NCBI RefSeq assembly: GCF_036416795.1
Contig: NZ_CP143867.1
Span: 5,386,001 to 5,450,000, forward strand
Direction: 5' to 3'
Length of the DNA: 64,000 bases
Source: Bacteroides sp. MSB163
GTDB lineage: Bacteria > Bacteroidota > Bacteroidia > Bacteroidales > Bacteroidaceae
The position numbers and the translations under genes are program-made. The notes under the pieces were generated by a model, which made no database searches, was not told the origin of the DNA, and saw nothing but the letters and a program-made list of their open reading frames with translations. The first letter of the stretch is position 1, and every line of letters starts with the position of its first letter. Below, piece after piece: positions 52,877 through 60,919 of this stretch.

Positions 52877-53155
52877 TTACAATTTTCCTGCTAAATTCTT
52901 CACATCCTCCACAGACTTTACTTCATGCACAGTATCGCCTACTTTTACGAAGCCTACTATATCTCCAGTGTTTGACTTTTCAAATAGTTCAGTTACTGGA
53001 ACACCCAAAGCATCGGCAATCTTTTCCAATGTACCAATAGTAGGGTTACCTCCCAACATTTTAGAAAGGCTTGCTTGAGCCACACCTATTTTAGATGCTA
53101 CCTCTGCAAGAGTTACTCCTTTCTCTTTGCATACTTCCTTCACTCGTAAATCCAT
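52877..53155 (-). CDS. XRE-family transcriptional regulator of the cassette
   Basis: 92 residues. The HTH is clear: VKEVCKEKGVTLAEVASKIG, VAQASLSKMLGG, TIGTLEKIADALGVPVTELF. A C-terminal extension (VGFVKVGDTVHEVKSVEDVK) is short. The start MDLR(V/I)KE is shared with the repressor-like protein at 62930-63184, so the two are paralogues. It is divergent from the 53344 gene across an AT-rich promoter region and probably represses one or both directions. Confidence 0.8.
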   Translation of the reverse strand: MDLRVKEVCKEKGVTLAEVASKIGVAQASLSKMLGGNPTIGTLEKIADALGVPVTELFEKSNTGDIVGFVKVGDTVHEVKSVEDVKNLAGKL

Positions 53156-53186
53156 ATATAATATATTATAAGTTTGATTTCAAACA

Positions 53187-53296
53187 CAAATATACACATT
53201 ATATATTATAATCTAATTTCAATCTATAAAAATATATCATATTATATTTTATTAACAGTAATGTTATTGCCGATTATATAATATAGTCTATATTTG
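53187..53296. promoter_or_regulatory. Divergent promoter region of the cassette
   Basis: Plus strand: TTG (53267-53269), 19 bases, TATATTTG (53289-53296), a full Bacteroidota promoter for the 53344 gene with a ~35-base leader. Minus strand: TATATTTG at 53187-53194 for the XRE gene. Between them are several AT palindromes of the type TATATTATAAT that could be operator sites for the XRE protein. Confidence 0.6.
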
Positions 53297-53343
53297 CACA
53301 TATAAAAATAGAATATATTATATAATGCATAAAATATAAGAGT

Positions 53344-53673
53344 ATGAGCACAAAATTTAGAAGTCAGATGAAAGAGGTTATGCAAATGGCATGGTCTTTT
53401 GTTCGCAAGAACGGTTATTCAATGAGTGAAGCGTTGAAATGCGCTTGGGCTAATTTGAAGCTGAAAGCGGCTTTGAAAGTAAAGGTAGTAGAGTTTTATT
53501 TCAAAAAGACCGATGGCACGCTACGTCAAGCCTTTGGCACTCTCAAAGAGAATCTTATCGGTGAGGTAAAAGGTACAGGCAGAAAACTGAATGATAATTT
53601 GCAAGTGTACTGGGACACTGAAAAAGAAGAGTATAGATGTTTCAAGAAGTGCAACCTTATAAAGATAGCTTGA
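53344..53673 (+). CDS. DUF2693-like protein
   Basis: 109 residues. A helical N-terminus (QMKEVMQMAWSFVRKNGYSM, SEALKCAWANLKLKAAL) is followed by a small beta-barrel part (KVVEFYFKKTDGTLRQAFGT) that matches DUF2693, a short SH3-like domain common on Bacteroidota mobile elements. No function is known. First gene of the plus-strand half of the cassette, overlapping the next gene's longer frame by 37 bases. Confidence 0.6.
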   Translation: MSTKFRSQMKEVMQMAWSFVRKNGYSMSEALKCAWANLKLKAALKVKVVEFYFKKTDGTLRQAFGTLKENLIGEVKGTGRKLNDNLQVYWDTEKEEYRCFKKCNLIKIA

Positions 53674-54131
53674 TTATGAGAAAAGACCCCTATGGCAACT
53701 ATATAACCTGCTTAACAGGTAAGCAATACCGCCAATTAAAAAGTATATCTGAAAAGATGCAACCGTATCTGCCATTTACAGAAGTGGCATTTCTTGAGCT
53801 GGTAAAAATAGCTTCTGCAATAATATTTAATAAAGGGTTTAACAACTCTGATTTATCGGTACGAAACGGATTGGTGCGTTTTAAAAACAAGTTCTACATG
53901 AATGGCTTAAAGATAAATACACATTGTTTGACAGATGAACAATACAAATATCTATGGCAATTTAATACGCCACGTATGGACGCTTTCATGACAAAGTATA
54001 AACCAATAGAACGTGATGTTTTTGTAATGACATTCAGAGCTTGTAAACGCTATATGATTACAGGCATGACTAAAGAATCAGAAGATACGCTAATTGAAAG
54101 GCTTATTTCAATATCAAATCTTATGAGATAA
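53637..54131 (+). CDS. Hypothetical cassette protein
   Basis: 164 residues from the ATG at 53637, or 151 from the ATG at 53676 (MRKDPYGNYITCLTGKQYRQ), which avoids overlap with the preceding gene and may be the true start. Mostly helical, slightly basic (FRACKRYMITGMTKESEDTL). I do not recognise the family. A terminator-like hairpin follows at 54143. Confidence 0.5.
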   Translation: MFQEVQPYKDSLIMRKDPYGNYITCLTGKQYRQLKSISEKMQPYLPFTEVAFLELVKIASAIIFNKGFNNSDLSVRNGLVRFKNKFYMNGLKINTHCLTDEQYKYLWQFNTPRMDAFMTKYKPIERDVFVMTFRACKRYMITGMTKESEDTLIERLISISNLMR

Positions 54132-54142
54132 CACGATTATCC

Positions 54143-54178
54143 AAAGGCAGTCTTTGCACGACTTTAAAGGCTGCCTTT
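54143..54178 (+). terminator. Terminator within the cassette
   Basis: Stem AAAGGCAG (54143-54150) / CTGCCTTT (54171-54178) followed by ATTATT. It resembles the hairpin at 27655-27678 in stem sequence. It falls between the hypothetical gene and the HNH gene. Confidence 0.55.
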
Positions 54179-54204
54179 ATTATTCACTCTTAAATAAAAT
54201 AAGT

Positions 54205-54747
54205 ATGGACGAAATTTGGAAAGACATTGAAGGGTACGAAGGCGATTATCAAGTATCAAATTTAGGTAGGGTAAAATCCTTGCCAAAGAAATGCTGGAAC
54301 GGTAAAGGATCTTGGTTTAGAGATGGATGCATTTTAATACCCATAAAAAGCAAAAAGGGGTATTTGAATATATGGTGCAGAAAGCGCATATTTAAAGTTC
54401 ATCGCTTGGTCGCAAATGCTTTTATACCTAATCCGCAAAACCTACCACAAGTAAACCACATAGACGGTGATAAAACCAATAATTGCGTTGCCAATCTTGA
54501 ATGGGTTACTGATGGTGAAAACTTACTACACGCATATAGGGTTCTTGGTAGAAAGCAAAAGACTGGCAAAAACCACCATAATTCACGAGCTGTTTTACAA
54601 TTAAAAGACGGCAAAATTATAAATTCATTTGATAGTTTGAATGAAGCGACACGCGCAACTGGTGCGCACCATTCGGGCATTTCAATGTGCTGTAGTGGAA
54701 AAATTAAAAAGCACAAGGGCTATCAATGGAGATACAAAGAGGAGTGA
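54205..54747 (+). CDS. HNH homing endonuclease (NUMOD4-HNH-NUMOD1)
   Basis: 180 residues from the ATG at 54205 (MDEIWKDIEGYEGDYQVSNL). NUMOD4 motif: W..I.GYEG.YQVSNLGRVKSL at residues 4-27. HNH: VHRLVANAFIPNPQNLPQVN, HIDGDKTNNCVANLEWVT. NUMOD1-like tail: SFDSLNEATRATGAHHSGIS, KKHKGYQWRY. Enzymes of this type cut conserved phage genes to spread themselves. It ends two bases from the convergent portal stop, which makes the portal gene the likely target. Confidence 0.88.
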   Translation: MDEIWKDIEGYEGDYQVSNLGRVKSLPKKCWNGKGSWFRDGCILIPIKSKKGYLNIWCRKRIFKVHRLVANAFIPNPQNLPQVNHIDGDKTNNCVANLEWVTDGENLLHAYRVLGRKQKTGKNHHNSRAVLQLKDGKIINSFDSLNEATRATGAHHSGISMCCSGKIKKHKGYQWRYKEE

Positions 54748-54756
54748 TTTCACTCC
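54741..54756. terminator. Palindrome holding both convergent stop codons
   Basis: GGAGTGA-TT-TCACTCC, a perfect seven-bp palindrome. The TGA of the HNH gene (54745-54747) and that of the portal gene (complement of 54750-54752) both lie in the stem. Plus-strand transcripts then meet CCTTTCTTT and minus-strand transcripts TCTTTG, so it may work weakly in both directions. Confidence 0.45.
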
Positions 54757-56249
54757 CCTTTCTTTATGCTTTGCTTCTGCATCTCAGCGTTTATCCTTTC
54801 TTCTTGTTCTTCTTTTATCTCTGCAATTTCTTCTTCGATGCGGTCAATATTTCCAGCAAACATTACCCCATGTCGTTGCGACCATACACCACCTGACACA
54901 GCCTTTACAGCTACATTGACTTTATCTTCTAAATTATCAAGGCGATACGGAACAACCTCTGTACTAATATCTATCGTTTCAGATGCTTTGTTAAATTCAG
55001 ATGGATTGATAGAGCCTAAAGCAGAAACAAGGAAATTGACTCTTCGTTGTAAAAATTCACCTATCACCTCGGCATGATTTTGAACTTGCAAATGTGTTGA
55101 AAGAAACACGTAATCGAAAGCCACTCCCGACAAGGCATTTCCAGCGCCGCTCAACTTTTCAAAACTGATTTGCGGTGTATTTGTCATAGAATATGCTTTC
55201 TCAAAGAGGGTTCCTACCTCAAATTTTACGGTATCATTTGCTTGGTTCCACGTCAGATATTGGGCATCTGCACCTTCCCCTGTGAGTTTAACCATCCTAT
55301 CCTTAATCTTACCCATGAAGCCTTCTACATCGCCAATCAGTTTCAGCAAAGGGAAAAAGTGATAATCGATGCAATCGGCATAGTTGGATAATAGCTTCTC
55401 AAGCCGTACACGAAAGGTCTTAATCTTCTTGCAGTATTCCTCTGGCCGGTAGGCATAGATAACCGGCAATTTTGGGAATCCATGAGCGAAAGACGTTCTT
55501 TCTTCATATCCCTTAGCCAAATCCCACTGATAAACCGCCTTATCCGTGATTGTCATAAAGCAAGTGACCTCTGAATCATCCATGAGCTTCTTCTTGTACT
55601 CACGGGAGAATGCAATCATTTTGCCTTCATCATTGAAGAACGGATAGAGCTTATCCCCACGGAAGGGCGACCAGATAACCGATTTCAGCTTCTTGGTGGG
55701 CTTTACCGTTCCACCGAAGGAAGTCTTTACTTTCTTCCAGAACTTCGCCCAGAACGAATCATCATCGGTAACATACCAATACTCGGCTACTTCCTGTTCG
55801 GAAAGCCAGGCACGGACAATCTTCTTGTTCTGATATTTGATTTTGTTGGACTTAAATACAGCTTTGACAGCATCCAACAGTTTCTTTTCGTCATCATCTG
55901 TTGGAGTGCAATCCATTGACGGCTCGGTGCCGACAGTAAAAGCCGTTTGAATGTTCACGATGTCCTGCTCCAAAGGAATAGAGATACGGTTTACCGGTTC
56001 GGTCTTGTATTGTGCTTCGATTTCGTAGGTCTTGCCAGTCTTCTCATTGAAAACTTTCTCGGCTTCCTTTTCAAGAACTTTTCTGTCCGGGTACTTCTCT
56101 TTATCCACCATGATTTCATGGCGTTCTGGATTCCAATCGTCCCAAAGTTTACAACGGTCAGGAAGTTCGGTCTTTCTACCCTTCTTCAAATAGCTTATCT
56201 TCTGCCCGATATCGGGCAACGCTAATATTTCTTCTAAACTTAATGGCAT
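54750..56249 (-). CDS. Phage portal protein (SPP1 gp6-like)
   Basis: 499 residues. The early segments (KLWDDWNPERHEIMVDKEKY, NRISIPLEQDIVNIQTAFTV, AEYWYVTDDDSFW, VIWSPFRGDKLYPFFNDEGK) and a coiled C-terminal part fit the SPP1-type portal family. It forms the dodecameric DNA gate with the terminase genes next upstream (11-base gap). Its C-terminal ~60 residues have a diverged second copy at 51994-52182. Confidence 0.85.
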   Translation of the reverse strand: MPLSLEEILALPDIGQKISYLKKGRKTELPDRCKLWDDWNPERHEIMVDKEKYPDRKVLEKEAEKVFNEKTGKTYEIEAQYKTEPVNRISIPLEQDIVNIQTAFTVGTEPSMDCTPTDDDEKKLLDAVKAVFKSNKIKYQNKKIVRAWLSEQEVAEYWYVTDDDSFWAKFWKKVKTSFGGTVKPTKKLKSVIWSPFRGDKLYPFFNDEGKMIAFSREYKKKLMDDSEVTCFMTITDKAVYQWDLAKGYEERTSFAHGFPKLPVIYAYRPEEYCKKIKTFRVRLEKLLSNYADCIDYHFFPLLKLIGDVEGFMGKIKDRMVKLTGEGADAQYLTWNQANDTVKFEVGTLFEKAYSMTNTPQISFEKLSGAGNALSGVAFDYVFLSTHLQVQNHAEVIGEFLQRRVNFLVSALGSINPSEFNKASETIDISTEVVPYRLDNLEDKVNVAVKAVSGGVWSQRHGVMFAGNIDRIEEEIAEIKEEQEERINAEMQKQSIKKGE

Positions 56250-56260
56250 AGCTTACATTT

Positions 56261-57529
56261 TTAGTGTGTGAATATTCCTGTTAAATCTTTCGGTTTCAAA
56301 ATGCGTCCAAGCAAACAACCCAATACATAATATCTAATGGCATCCATCAAATGATTATATTCATCTACTGGCTCATTGATGTAGTTTCCATCCTTATCTT
56401 TGTCCCAAACATATTTCCGAAGTTCAGTAATAAGATTGTAAGAGCGTTCTGTTACAAAGAACTCCATGTCTTTAATCTTATCAATACCCGCTTTGATTGA
56501 GCCGGGAAACTTATCTACCGGATAGATATTCACGCCTCTGTTCTTTATCTCTTGAATTAATCGAGGATCTTGTGAATCAGCAAACACTTTCATAGAGAAA
56601 GGCTTTAACCTGTTGGCAATAGCCGACGAAAGCATATCCGTTTCATAGAAAAGTTCATCAACATACAAACGGTTATCAATGATGCCACATCTTACAGCAG
56701 CGGAAGGATCATTAGTAAATCCGAAATCCTGCCCTATTCCTACCTTTTTGCATTCCCGTGGGAACTCTTTCACAATACCCCACTTCTTGAACACCGCACC
56801 TTCCGCCACGTCAGCCCAGCGACCGATAACCACATGAGCATACTTTTCGGGATTGCTCACCTTCATATCTTCAACCTCCTTCAGAAACTCTGGAGAAAGA
56901 TTCTCCAAGTTATCAAGATAGGTAGTATGGATATGAAGTACATTCGGGTGCGTGGAGATTTGTACCTGCACGCCGTCAATCTCTACAAGCTTGTGAGTGT
57001 TCTCAATGTATTTCTTGTATATGAAATGATTAGAATCGCAGGGGTTCATGATAATGATAATCCGGTTCTGAATACCTTTCTTACGAATGGAGAGCATTAT
57101 CTTGTCGAACTCTTCTTCATTCGTCCATTCCTCTGCTTCATCACAGACGAAAGTGGTAATACCTTGAATAGATTTCAATTTCGCTGTCTGATTACCTGAA
57201 GAAGTTTTAATACCCCGGAACATGATACGGCTTTTGGTCATCTTGTTGACTATATCCGTCTTGGTGGTCTTGAAATACTTAGTAGTTCCATCGAGGTCTA
57301 TCTTCTCCATCATTTCGGGAATAATAGACATGCCAGCGGAAACCATAGTGTAACGGGTGTATAGTATCTGATGAACAATCTTCTGGGCTTCCGTCATTTC
57401 AAAGGTCAACCGCTCAATGAAAGTGGAAGCGTTGAAAGATTTTCCCGAACCACGCCCACCGGTGATAAGAATTATGAATTTTTCCTTATCGGTGTACAGA
57501 GGGTGATAAATTTCTTGAGGTACTATCAT
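56261..57529 (-). CDS. terL: Terminase large subunit (PBSX type)
   Basis: 422 residues. ATPase: Walker A GGRGSGKS (24-31), Walker B TTFVCDEAEE with D130-E131, and IIIIMNPCDSNHFIYKKY with the coupling motif. Nuclease: GIGQDFGFTNDPSA (~255, first acidic residue), FADSQDPRLIQEIKNRG and the late DEYNHLMDAIRYY acidic cluster. It packages DNA into the procapsid. The start overlaps the small subunit stop by four bases. Confidence 0.93.
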   Translation of the reverse strand: MIVPQEIYHPLYTDKEKFIILITGGRGSGKSFNASTFIERLTFEMTEAQKIVHQILYTRYTMVSAGMSIIPEMMEKIDLDGTTKYFKTTKTDIVNKMTKSRIMFRGIKTSSGNQTAKLKSIQGITTFVCDEAEEWTNEEEFDKIMLSIRKKGIQNRIIIIMNPCDSNHFIYKKYIENTHKLVEIDGVQVQISTHPNVLHIHTTYLDNLENLSPEFLKEVEDMKVSNPEKYAHVVIGRWADVAEGAVFKKWGIVKEFPRECKKVGIGQDFGFTNDPSAAVRCGIIDNRLYVDELFYETDMLSSAIANRLKPFSMKVFADSQDPRLIQEIKNRGVNIYPVDKFPGSIKAGIDKIKDMEFFVTERSYNLITELRKYVWDKDKDGNYINEPVDEYNHLMDAIRYYVLGCLLGRILKPKDLTGIFTH

Positions 57530-58041
57530 TTCAGCTTGTCTTTAATCCAAGAATCAATGTTGATACCGTGTTCTATGTCTGTTGGAATATCGGCATCTTC
57601 ATCTTGCTTGCGTTCAACCTTTCTCCAATCTTCATCATAATGGTATAGCCAAACAGACTGCGCTTGCAGGCTTGGAGCCAACTCACCTTCCACGGTTTGA
57701 ATTTCTTCCTCACCTGTCAGATTACCATCCCTGTCTTTAATCTTTCTGATAGTGGTATTCTTAGTCTTAATACCACCAAGAGCCATAGCAAGGAACTTAG
57801 CACGTACAAGAGCGTTTATAGCGCAACGCGCACGCGATAATACTTCGTTCAATTCAGGGTACTCACCTTTCTTCTCACAAAAAGTTTGAGGACATAACCC
57901 AACGGCATGAGCAATTTCCTTATCTGTGAATCCCTTCTTGGCATACGACTCTACGAGAGAAAGAAAGTCCTCGCTTGTGTAATCAAACTTGGGCTTTCTT
58001 CCTCCTTTACCTTTTCTGTTTTGAGATTCACTTTTGCTCAT
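57526..58041 (-). CDS. terS: Terminase small subunit-like protein
   Basis: 171 residues. A basic N-terminus (RKGKGGRKPKFDYTSEDF) precedes an HTH-like segment (GFTDKEIAHAVGLCPQTFCE) and a middle helix (RARCAINALVRAKFLAMALG); the end is charged. These features and its position four bases into terL make it the DNA-recognition subunit. It is preceded by one of the VRRR-type small genes (stop 58046). Confidence 0.8.
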   Translation of the reverse strand: MSKSESQNRKGKGGRKPKFDYTSEDFLSLVESYAKKGFTDKEIAHAVGLCPQTFCEKKGEYPELNEVLSRARCAINALVRAKFLAMALGGIKTKNTTIRKIKDRDGNLTGEEEIQTVEGELAPSLQAQSVWLYHYDEDWRKVERKQDEDADIPTDIEHGINIDSWIKDKLK

Positions 58042-58045
58042 AGTC

Positions 58046-58225
58046 TTATCCGTTGCTTAAGCCTCTACTTGCAGATGCCTTTTCCAATCTGCTTCTTGTA
58101 TTAATGAAAGCGTTGCGCACTCTTAATTCATTTCGCAAAGCGTTTCTTCCCAACATATAATCACTGTCTCGCAATCTATTATATTGCGATTCCAATTGCT
58201 GAACTGTCTTTGTTCTTCTTCTGAC
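58046..58225 (-). CDS. VRRR-type small arginine-rich protein, no normal start
   Basis: The frame opens with GTC directly after TGA (58226-58228): VRRRTKTVQQLESQYNRLRD, then SDYMLGRNALRNELRVRN, and ends EKASASRGLSNG. It is 59 codons with no ATG until codon 24 and TTG at codon 11 (58195). The opening TGA-GTC-AGA-AGA motif and the GLSNG ending are shared with the small genes at 58246, 59364 and 60300, so the frame is probably coding. A GTGAGG lies just upstream. It stands before terS. Function unknown; the high arginine content may mean nucleic-acid binding. Confidence 0.5.
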   Translation of the reverse strand, partial: VRRRTKTVQQLESQYNRLRDSDYMLGRNALRNELRVRNAFINTRSRLEKASASRGLSNG

Positions 58226-58245
58226 TCAATACCTCACTTTCTTTT

Positions 58246-58578
58246 TTATCCTACAATTAACCCGTTTGATTTCCAATTAACTCCACGTTTTTCTAAAGCT
58301 CTCCTTGCGGCTCTTACAGCTTCATTGTCGGAGTTCCCTCTTGCTATTTTGAGAAGTTGTTCAACTCTACTGGGCTTCTTAATTTCACCGGAAGCCAACT
58401 TGCTTTTATATTCAGAACGGAGAGAAGCTCTTTTATTAGAGTATTCTGCATCTTTACTATTTTGCCTTTGAAGAATAGCCCTACCTGCTTGGTTACGATA
58501 ATTTCCTTTAGCCAAAGCAACATCACCAAATCCGGAACTACCATACCCTTTAGAAGCTAAATATTCTTCTTCGGTCAT
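58246..58578 (-). CDS. VRRR-type small gene 2 (110 aa)
   Basis: From the ATG at 58578: MTEEEYLASKGYGSSGFGDV, then a basic middle (RASLRSEYKSKLASGEIKKP) and EKRGVNWKSNGLIVG at the end. The same frame is open upstream to the TGA at 58603-58605 and reads VRKKKVLS before this ATG, and a GGGAGG precedes that motif by eight bases. The short alternative frame KAELERRKYYQ stops at a TGA overlapping the ATG (ATGA), which would couple translation. It lies between the ParB-like gene and gene 58046. No known family. Confidence 0.6.
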   Translation of the reverse strand: MTEEEYLASKGYGSSGFGDVALAKGNYRNQAGRAILQRQNSKDAEYSNKRASLRSEYKSKLASGEIKKPSRVEQLLKIARGNSDNEAVRAARRALEKRGVNWKSNGLIVG

Positions 58579-58621
58579 TGATAATACTTTCTTCTTTCTA
58601 ACTCAGCTTTCCTCCCAATAA

Positions 58622-59371
58622 TTAATCTATTCTTTCTACTTGTTCATCAAAAACTTCTCCCTTAATGAATTTCACATCCGCTTCATAGCCGAATCGTTCA
58701 CAGAAGGCGGCTTTAGCTGCATAGGCATCAAAGGATAACATCACATAGGCATCCATATTCTCGGCTTGCTTCTGTGCATTCTCCTTTACCTGCTGCTTAA
58801 CTTCCTTCATGTGGGCAACCTTCTCAGCACGTTCCAACTGCTTAGCGGCCTTATCGGCTTCTTTCTGTTCGATTACTGGTTCCATCATGTTAGACAGAGC
58901 GTCTGCGATGGAGTTTTCTTCTTCTGTTTGTAGAAGGTAGTCAACACCAATCATGTTTAAGTCTGCATCGGTCAGACCTGCATCTTTCCAGTCAATATCA
59001 GGAACTATGCGGGCAAGTGCGTCAAAATCCCATATACCTTGTGCATTCGGGTTGTTCATTAGAATGTTCAACTCCTTTTCCTGCTTTTCATTCACATCAA
59101 TGACATCGACACGAATACGGTAGTCGTTATCGGGGAACTTCTGTAATTCATCCATGACAGATAAACGTTGGTGTCCGCTAACCACGGTCAGCCCCGTACG
59201 CTTGTTTACGACTATTCCCCCGACTAACCCAAACTTCTTGATACCACGCTTTAATGTTTTGCGAGATTCATCCGAAAGTTTCCGGGGATTATAATCCGCA
59301 AAATGGATGGTAGAACGGTTAAGTTCCACCGATTCACTTTTTATGTATTTTGATAGTTCCATATTATCCAT
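58622..59371 (-). CDS. ParB-like nuclease-domain protein (IbrB-like)
   Basis: 249 residues. The ParB/Srx motif is in residues ~18-85: IHFADYNPRKLSDESRKTLK, KFGLVGGIVVNK, LTVVSGHQRLSVMDEL, followed by DVNEKQEKELNILMNNPNAQ. The C-terminal half is a charged helix (QLERAEKVAHMKEVKQQVKE). In phages such proteins occur with a PAPS-reductase-family partner, and that partner gene (59623-60297) is nearby upstream. Known for the Ibr pair in enterobacteria as regulators; here the role is not established. Confidence 0.75.
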   Translation of the reverse strand: MDNMELSKYIKSESVELNRSTIHFADYNPRKLSDESRKTLKRGIKKFGLVGGIVVNKRTGLTVVSGHQRLSVMDELQKFPDNDYRIRVDVIDVNEKQEKELNILMNNPNAQGIWDFDALARIVPDIDWKDAGLTDADLNMIGVDYLLQTEEENSIADALSNMMEPVIEQKEADKAAKQLERAEKVAHMKEVKQQVKENAQKQAENMDAYVMLSFDAYAAKAAFCERFGYEADVKFIKGEVFDEQVERID

Positions 59372-59579
59372 TGCTTAAACCTTGCGCACCTCTTCCTTGA
59401 CGGATTCTCGCAGACACTTTACGATCATAATATTTCATACTACCACTATTCATTAAACCTTTTGAGCGTGTATAATTAACCATTCTATTTGAAACATTCC
59501 CATAAGCACGTTCCATTCTTGAACGTTGTTGCGAATTCATCAGATATGTAGAAAAGATTCTTCTACGTTGATTATCCAA
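59364..59579 (-). CDS. VRRR-type small arginine-rich gene 3
   Basis: 71 residues from a TTG at 59579 (start read as M): DNQRRRIFSTYLMNSQQRSR, ARIRQGRGAQGLSNG. No ATG is available near the start. The frame opens further upstream at GTT (59606) directly after TGA: VRRTKSLRDLDNQRRR, and AAGGAGG sits eight bases before that GTT. The ending GLSNG is identical to that of gene 58046. It overlaps the ParB-like gene start by eight bases and follows the PAPS-reductase gene. Confidence 0.55.
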   Translation of the reverse strand: MDNQRRRIFSTYLMNSQQRSRMERAYGNVSNRMVNYTRSKGLMNSGSMKYYDRKVSARIRQGRGAQGLSNG

Positions 59580-59622
59580 ATCCCTTAAACTCTTAGTTCT
59601 TCTAACTCAGCAATCCTCCTTA

Positions 59623-60297
59623 TTACTTTTGTTGATTATGATACTCCCAAAGCACTCTTTCAGCCATTGGAAACACTCTATAAATTCTCTGTAAGTCCTG
59701 TGGGTAATTCTTCTCCATCCAAAGCATACAATCGAGGTTGAAGCCAACTCCTGAACTTGCTTTCAACGAATATCTAATCGGTTCAGGCAAATTATGTTGC
59801 CGCATATAAGCGAGAATATCTTTCTGTGTCCAGTCAGCCAAAGGATAAACCATACCGTTATTCTCGTAACTGTTTGCTTCATAGCCTTTCAGCATCAAAC
59901 GCCTATTCATTCCATCAGCCTTTTTCATACCCAAGAATGTGTAATAAACACCATGAGCAAGCTGCATAGCTTTTACCACATCAGCAAGTTTCAGCAACTT
60001 TACTTTCGGATTAGGTACGCAGTACATGCCACCTCTAAGAATGTAGGTAAGATTCCAATGAGGCACTTGTACAAACTCAATCTTTGGATATTTGGCTTTA
60101 GTCCAGTTTATCCAGCGGTTTATGTGCTCTAAACCCTTAACGAAATACATGAATACACAAACTATTCGATCAAACTTTGGATAAATTAAATCAAGCAGAA
60201 CAAGCGAATCTTTACCCAGGGACAAAAACAGTAAAGCCTCACTCGATTTTACTCGAATGAGGTCTATATACCGGTTCGCTTGCTCTACTTTGCTCAT
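59623..60297 (-). CDS. PAPS reductase-family (PP-loop) protein, IbrA-like
   Basis: 224 residues. The PP-loop is LFLSLGKDSLVLLDL (SxGKDS about 26-31). Other features are IVCVFMYFVKGLEHINRWIN, YTFLGMKKADGMNRRLMLKG and YPLADWTQKDILAYMRQHNL, typical of PAPS reductase/DndC relatives. The family adenylates substrates in sulphur or tRNA chemistry or acts as a regulator with a ParB-like partner (IbrA/IbrB). It follows the VRRR gene 60300-60470, whose stop lies two bases before its ATG. Confidence 0.8.
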   Translation of the reverse strand: MSKVEQANRYIDLIRVKSSEALLFLSLGKDSLVLLDLIYPKFDRIVCVFMYFVKGLEHINRWINWTKAKYPKIEFVQVPHWNLTYILRGGMYCVPNPKVKLLKLADVVKAMQLAHGVYYTFLGMKKADGMNRRLMLKGYEANSYENNGMVYPLADWTQKDILAYMRQHNLPEPIRYSLKASSGVGFNLDCMLWMEKNYPQDLQRIYRVFPMAERVLWEYHNQQK

Positions 60298-60299
60298 AG

Positions 60300-60470
60300 C
60301 TAACCACCCGACAATCCAAATGAAACACGAAGATCACTATAACGCTGTCTACGTGATCCTAACTGCGTGGCACTTGCCGTACCTCTACGATTGGCTACTA
60401 ATCTACCGCCTGCACCTGCACCATTCATGTTCCGACGGGGGCCGGCTACTTTGTTAATCCTTCTTCTGAC
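60300..60470 (-). CDS. VRRR-type small arginine-rich protein, no normal start
   Basis: The frame opens with GTC after TGA (60471-60473): VRRRINKVAGPRRNMNGAGA, then GGRLVANRRGTASATQLGSR and YSDLRVSFGLSGG. It is 56 codons with the first ATG at codon 15. Start motif and C-terminal GLSGG match the other small genes of the group. The other frame GCT-GAG-TCA-GAA-GAA reads AESEEGLTK then stops. It is followed two bases later by the PAPS-reductase ATG. Function unknown. Confidence 0.5.
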   Translation of the reverse strand, partial: VRRRINKVAGPRRNMNGAGAGGRLVANRRGTASATQLGSRRQRYSDLRVSFGLSGG

Positions 60471-60497
60471 TCAGCAAATCAATTTTTAATAAAACAA

Positions 60498-60887
60498 TTA
60501 ATCTATATGTTTCTCTAATATCTTGCCCAACGTGTAATCAATTTGAGCAGCTAAATACTCTTCACCTTGATGCTCGTAAATAATATCGTTACCGTTTTCA
60601 TCAGTAAGGATAACCGCTTCTGCCGCCTTTACCTCAACAACGATATAAGGGCGTTTGCCTGTATAAGCACCTGTAAGAAGTTTGATGGCATCATACTGAA
60701 TTGGCTTCAACTCAACTTCACCTTCTTCAGGTAATTCTGCATCAGCCGGATATTCTTTACCACCACAAAGGTAGGTGATATACTTCTTTGCGTTGGTAGG
60801 CCTGATTTCACGGTATTCGTGAGTTTTCTTACCGGCCAAGATTTCATCAAAATACTTTTGCTTAATACTAAGCGTCAAAATGTTCAT
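60498..60887 (-). CDS. ASCH domain protein
   Basis: 129 residues. ILTLSIKQKYFDEILAGKKT with HEYREIRP is the ASCH (PUA-like, RNA-binding) signature; the rest has KPIQYDAIKLLTGAYTGKRP and IVVEVKAAEAVIL strands. Small ASCH proteins occur in many Bacteroides phages and in toxin-antitoxin settings; they bind RNA or modified nucleosides. It is the first gene after tRNA-Val on the minus strand. Confidence 0.82.
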   Translation of the reverse strand: MNILTLSIKQKYFDEILAGKKTHEYREIRPTNAKKYITYLCGGKEYPADAELPEEGEVELKPIQYDAIKLLTGAYTGKRPYIVVEVKAAEAVILTDENGNDIIYEHQGEEYLAAQIDYTLGKILEKHID

Positions 60888-60919
60888 AATCGTGTAAATT
60901 TAAAAGTTAATAATCATTG

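Noticed and set aside
59600..59620. Short leader peptide reading IAELEELRV as the conserved product
   Set aside because: The equivalent frame is not conserved among the four copies (Leu/Ser change and different ends), unlike the VRRR frame.
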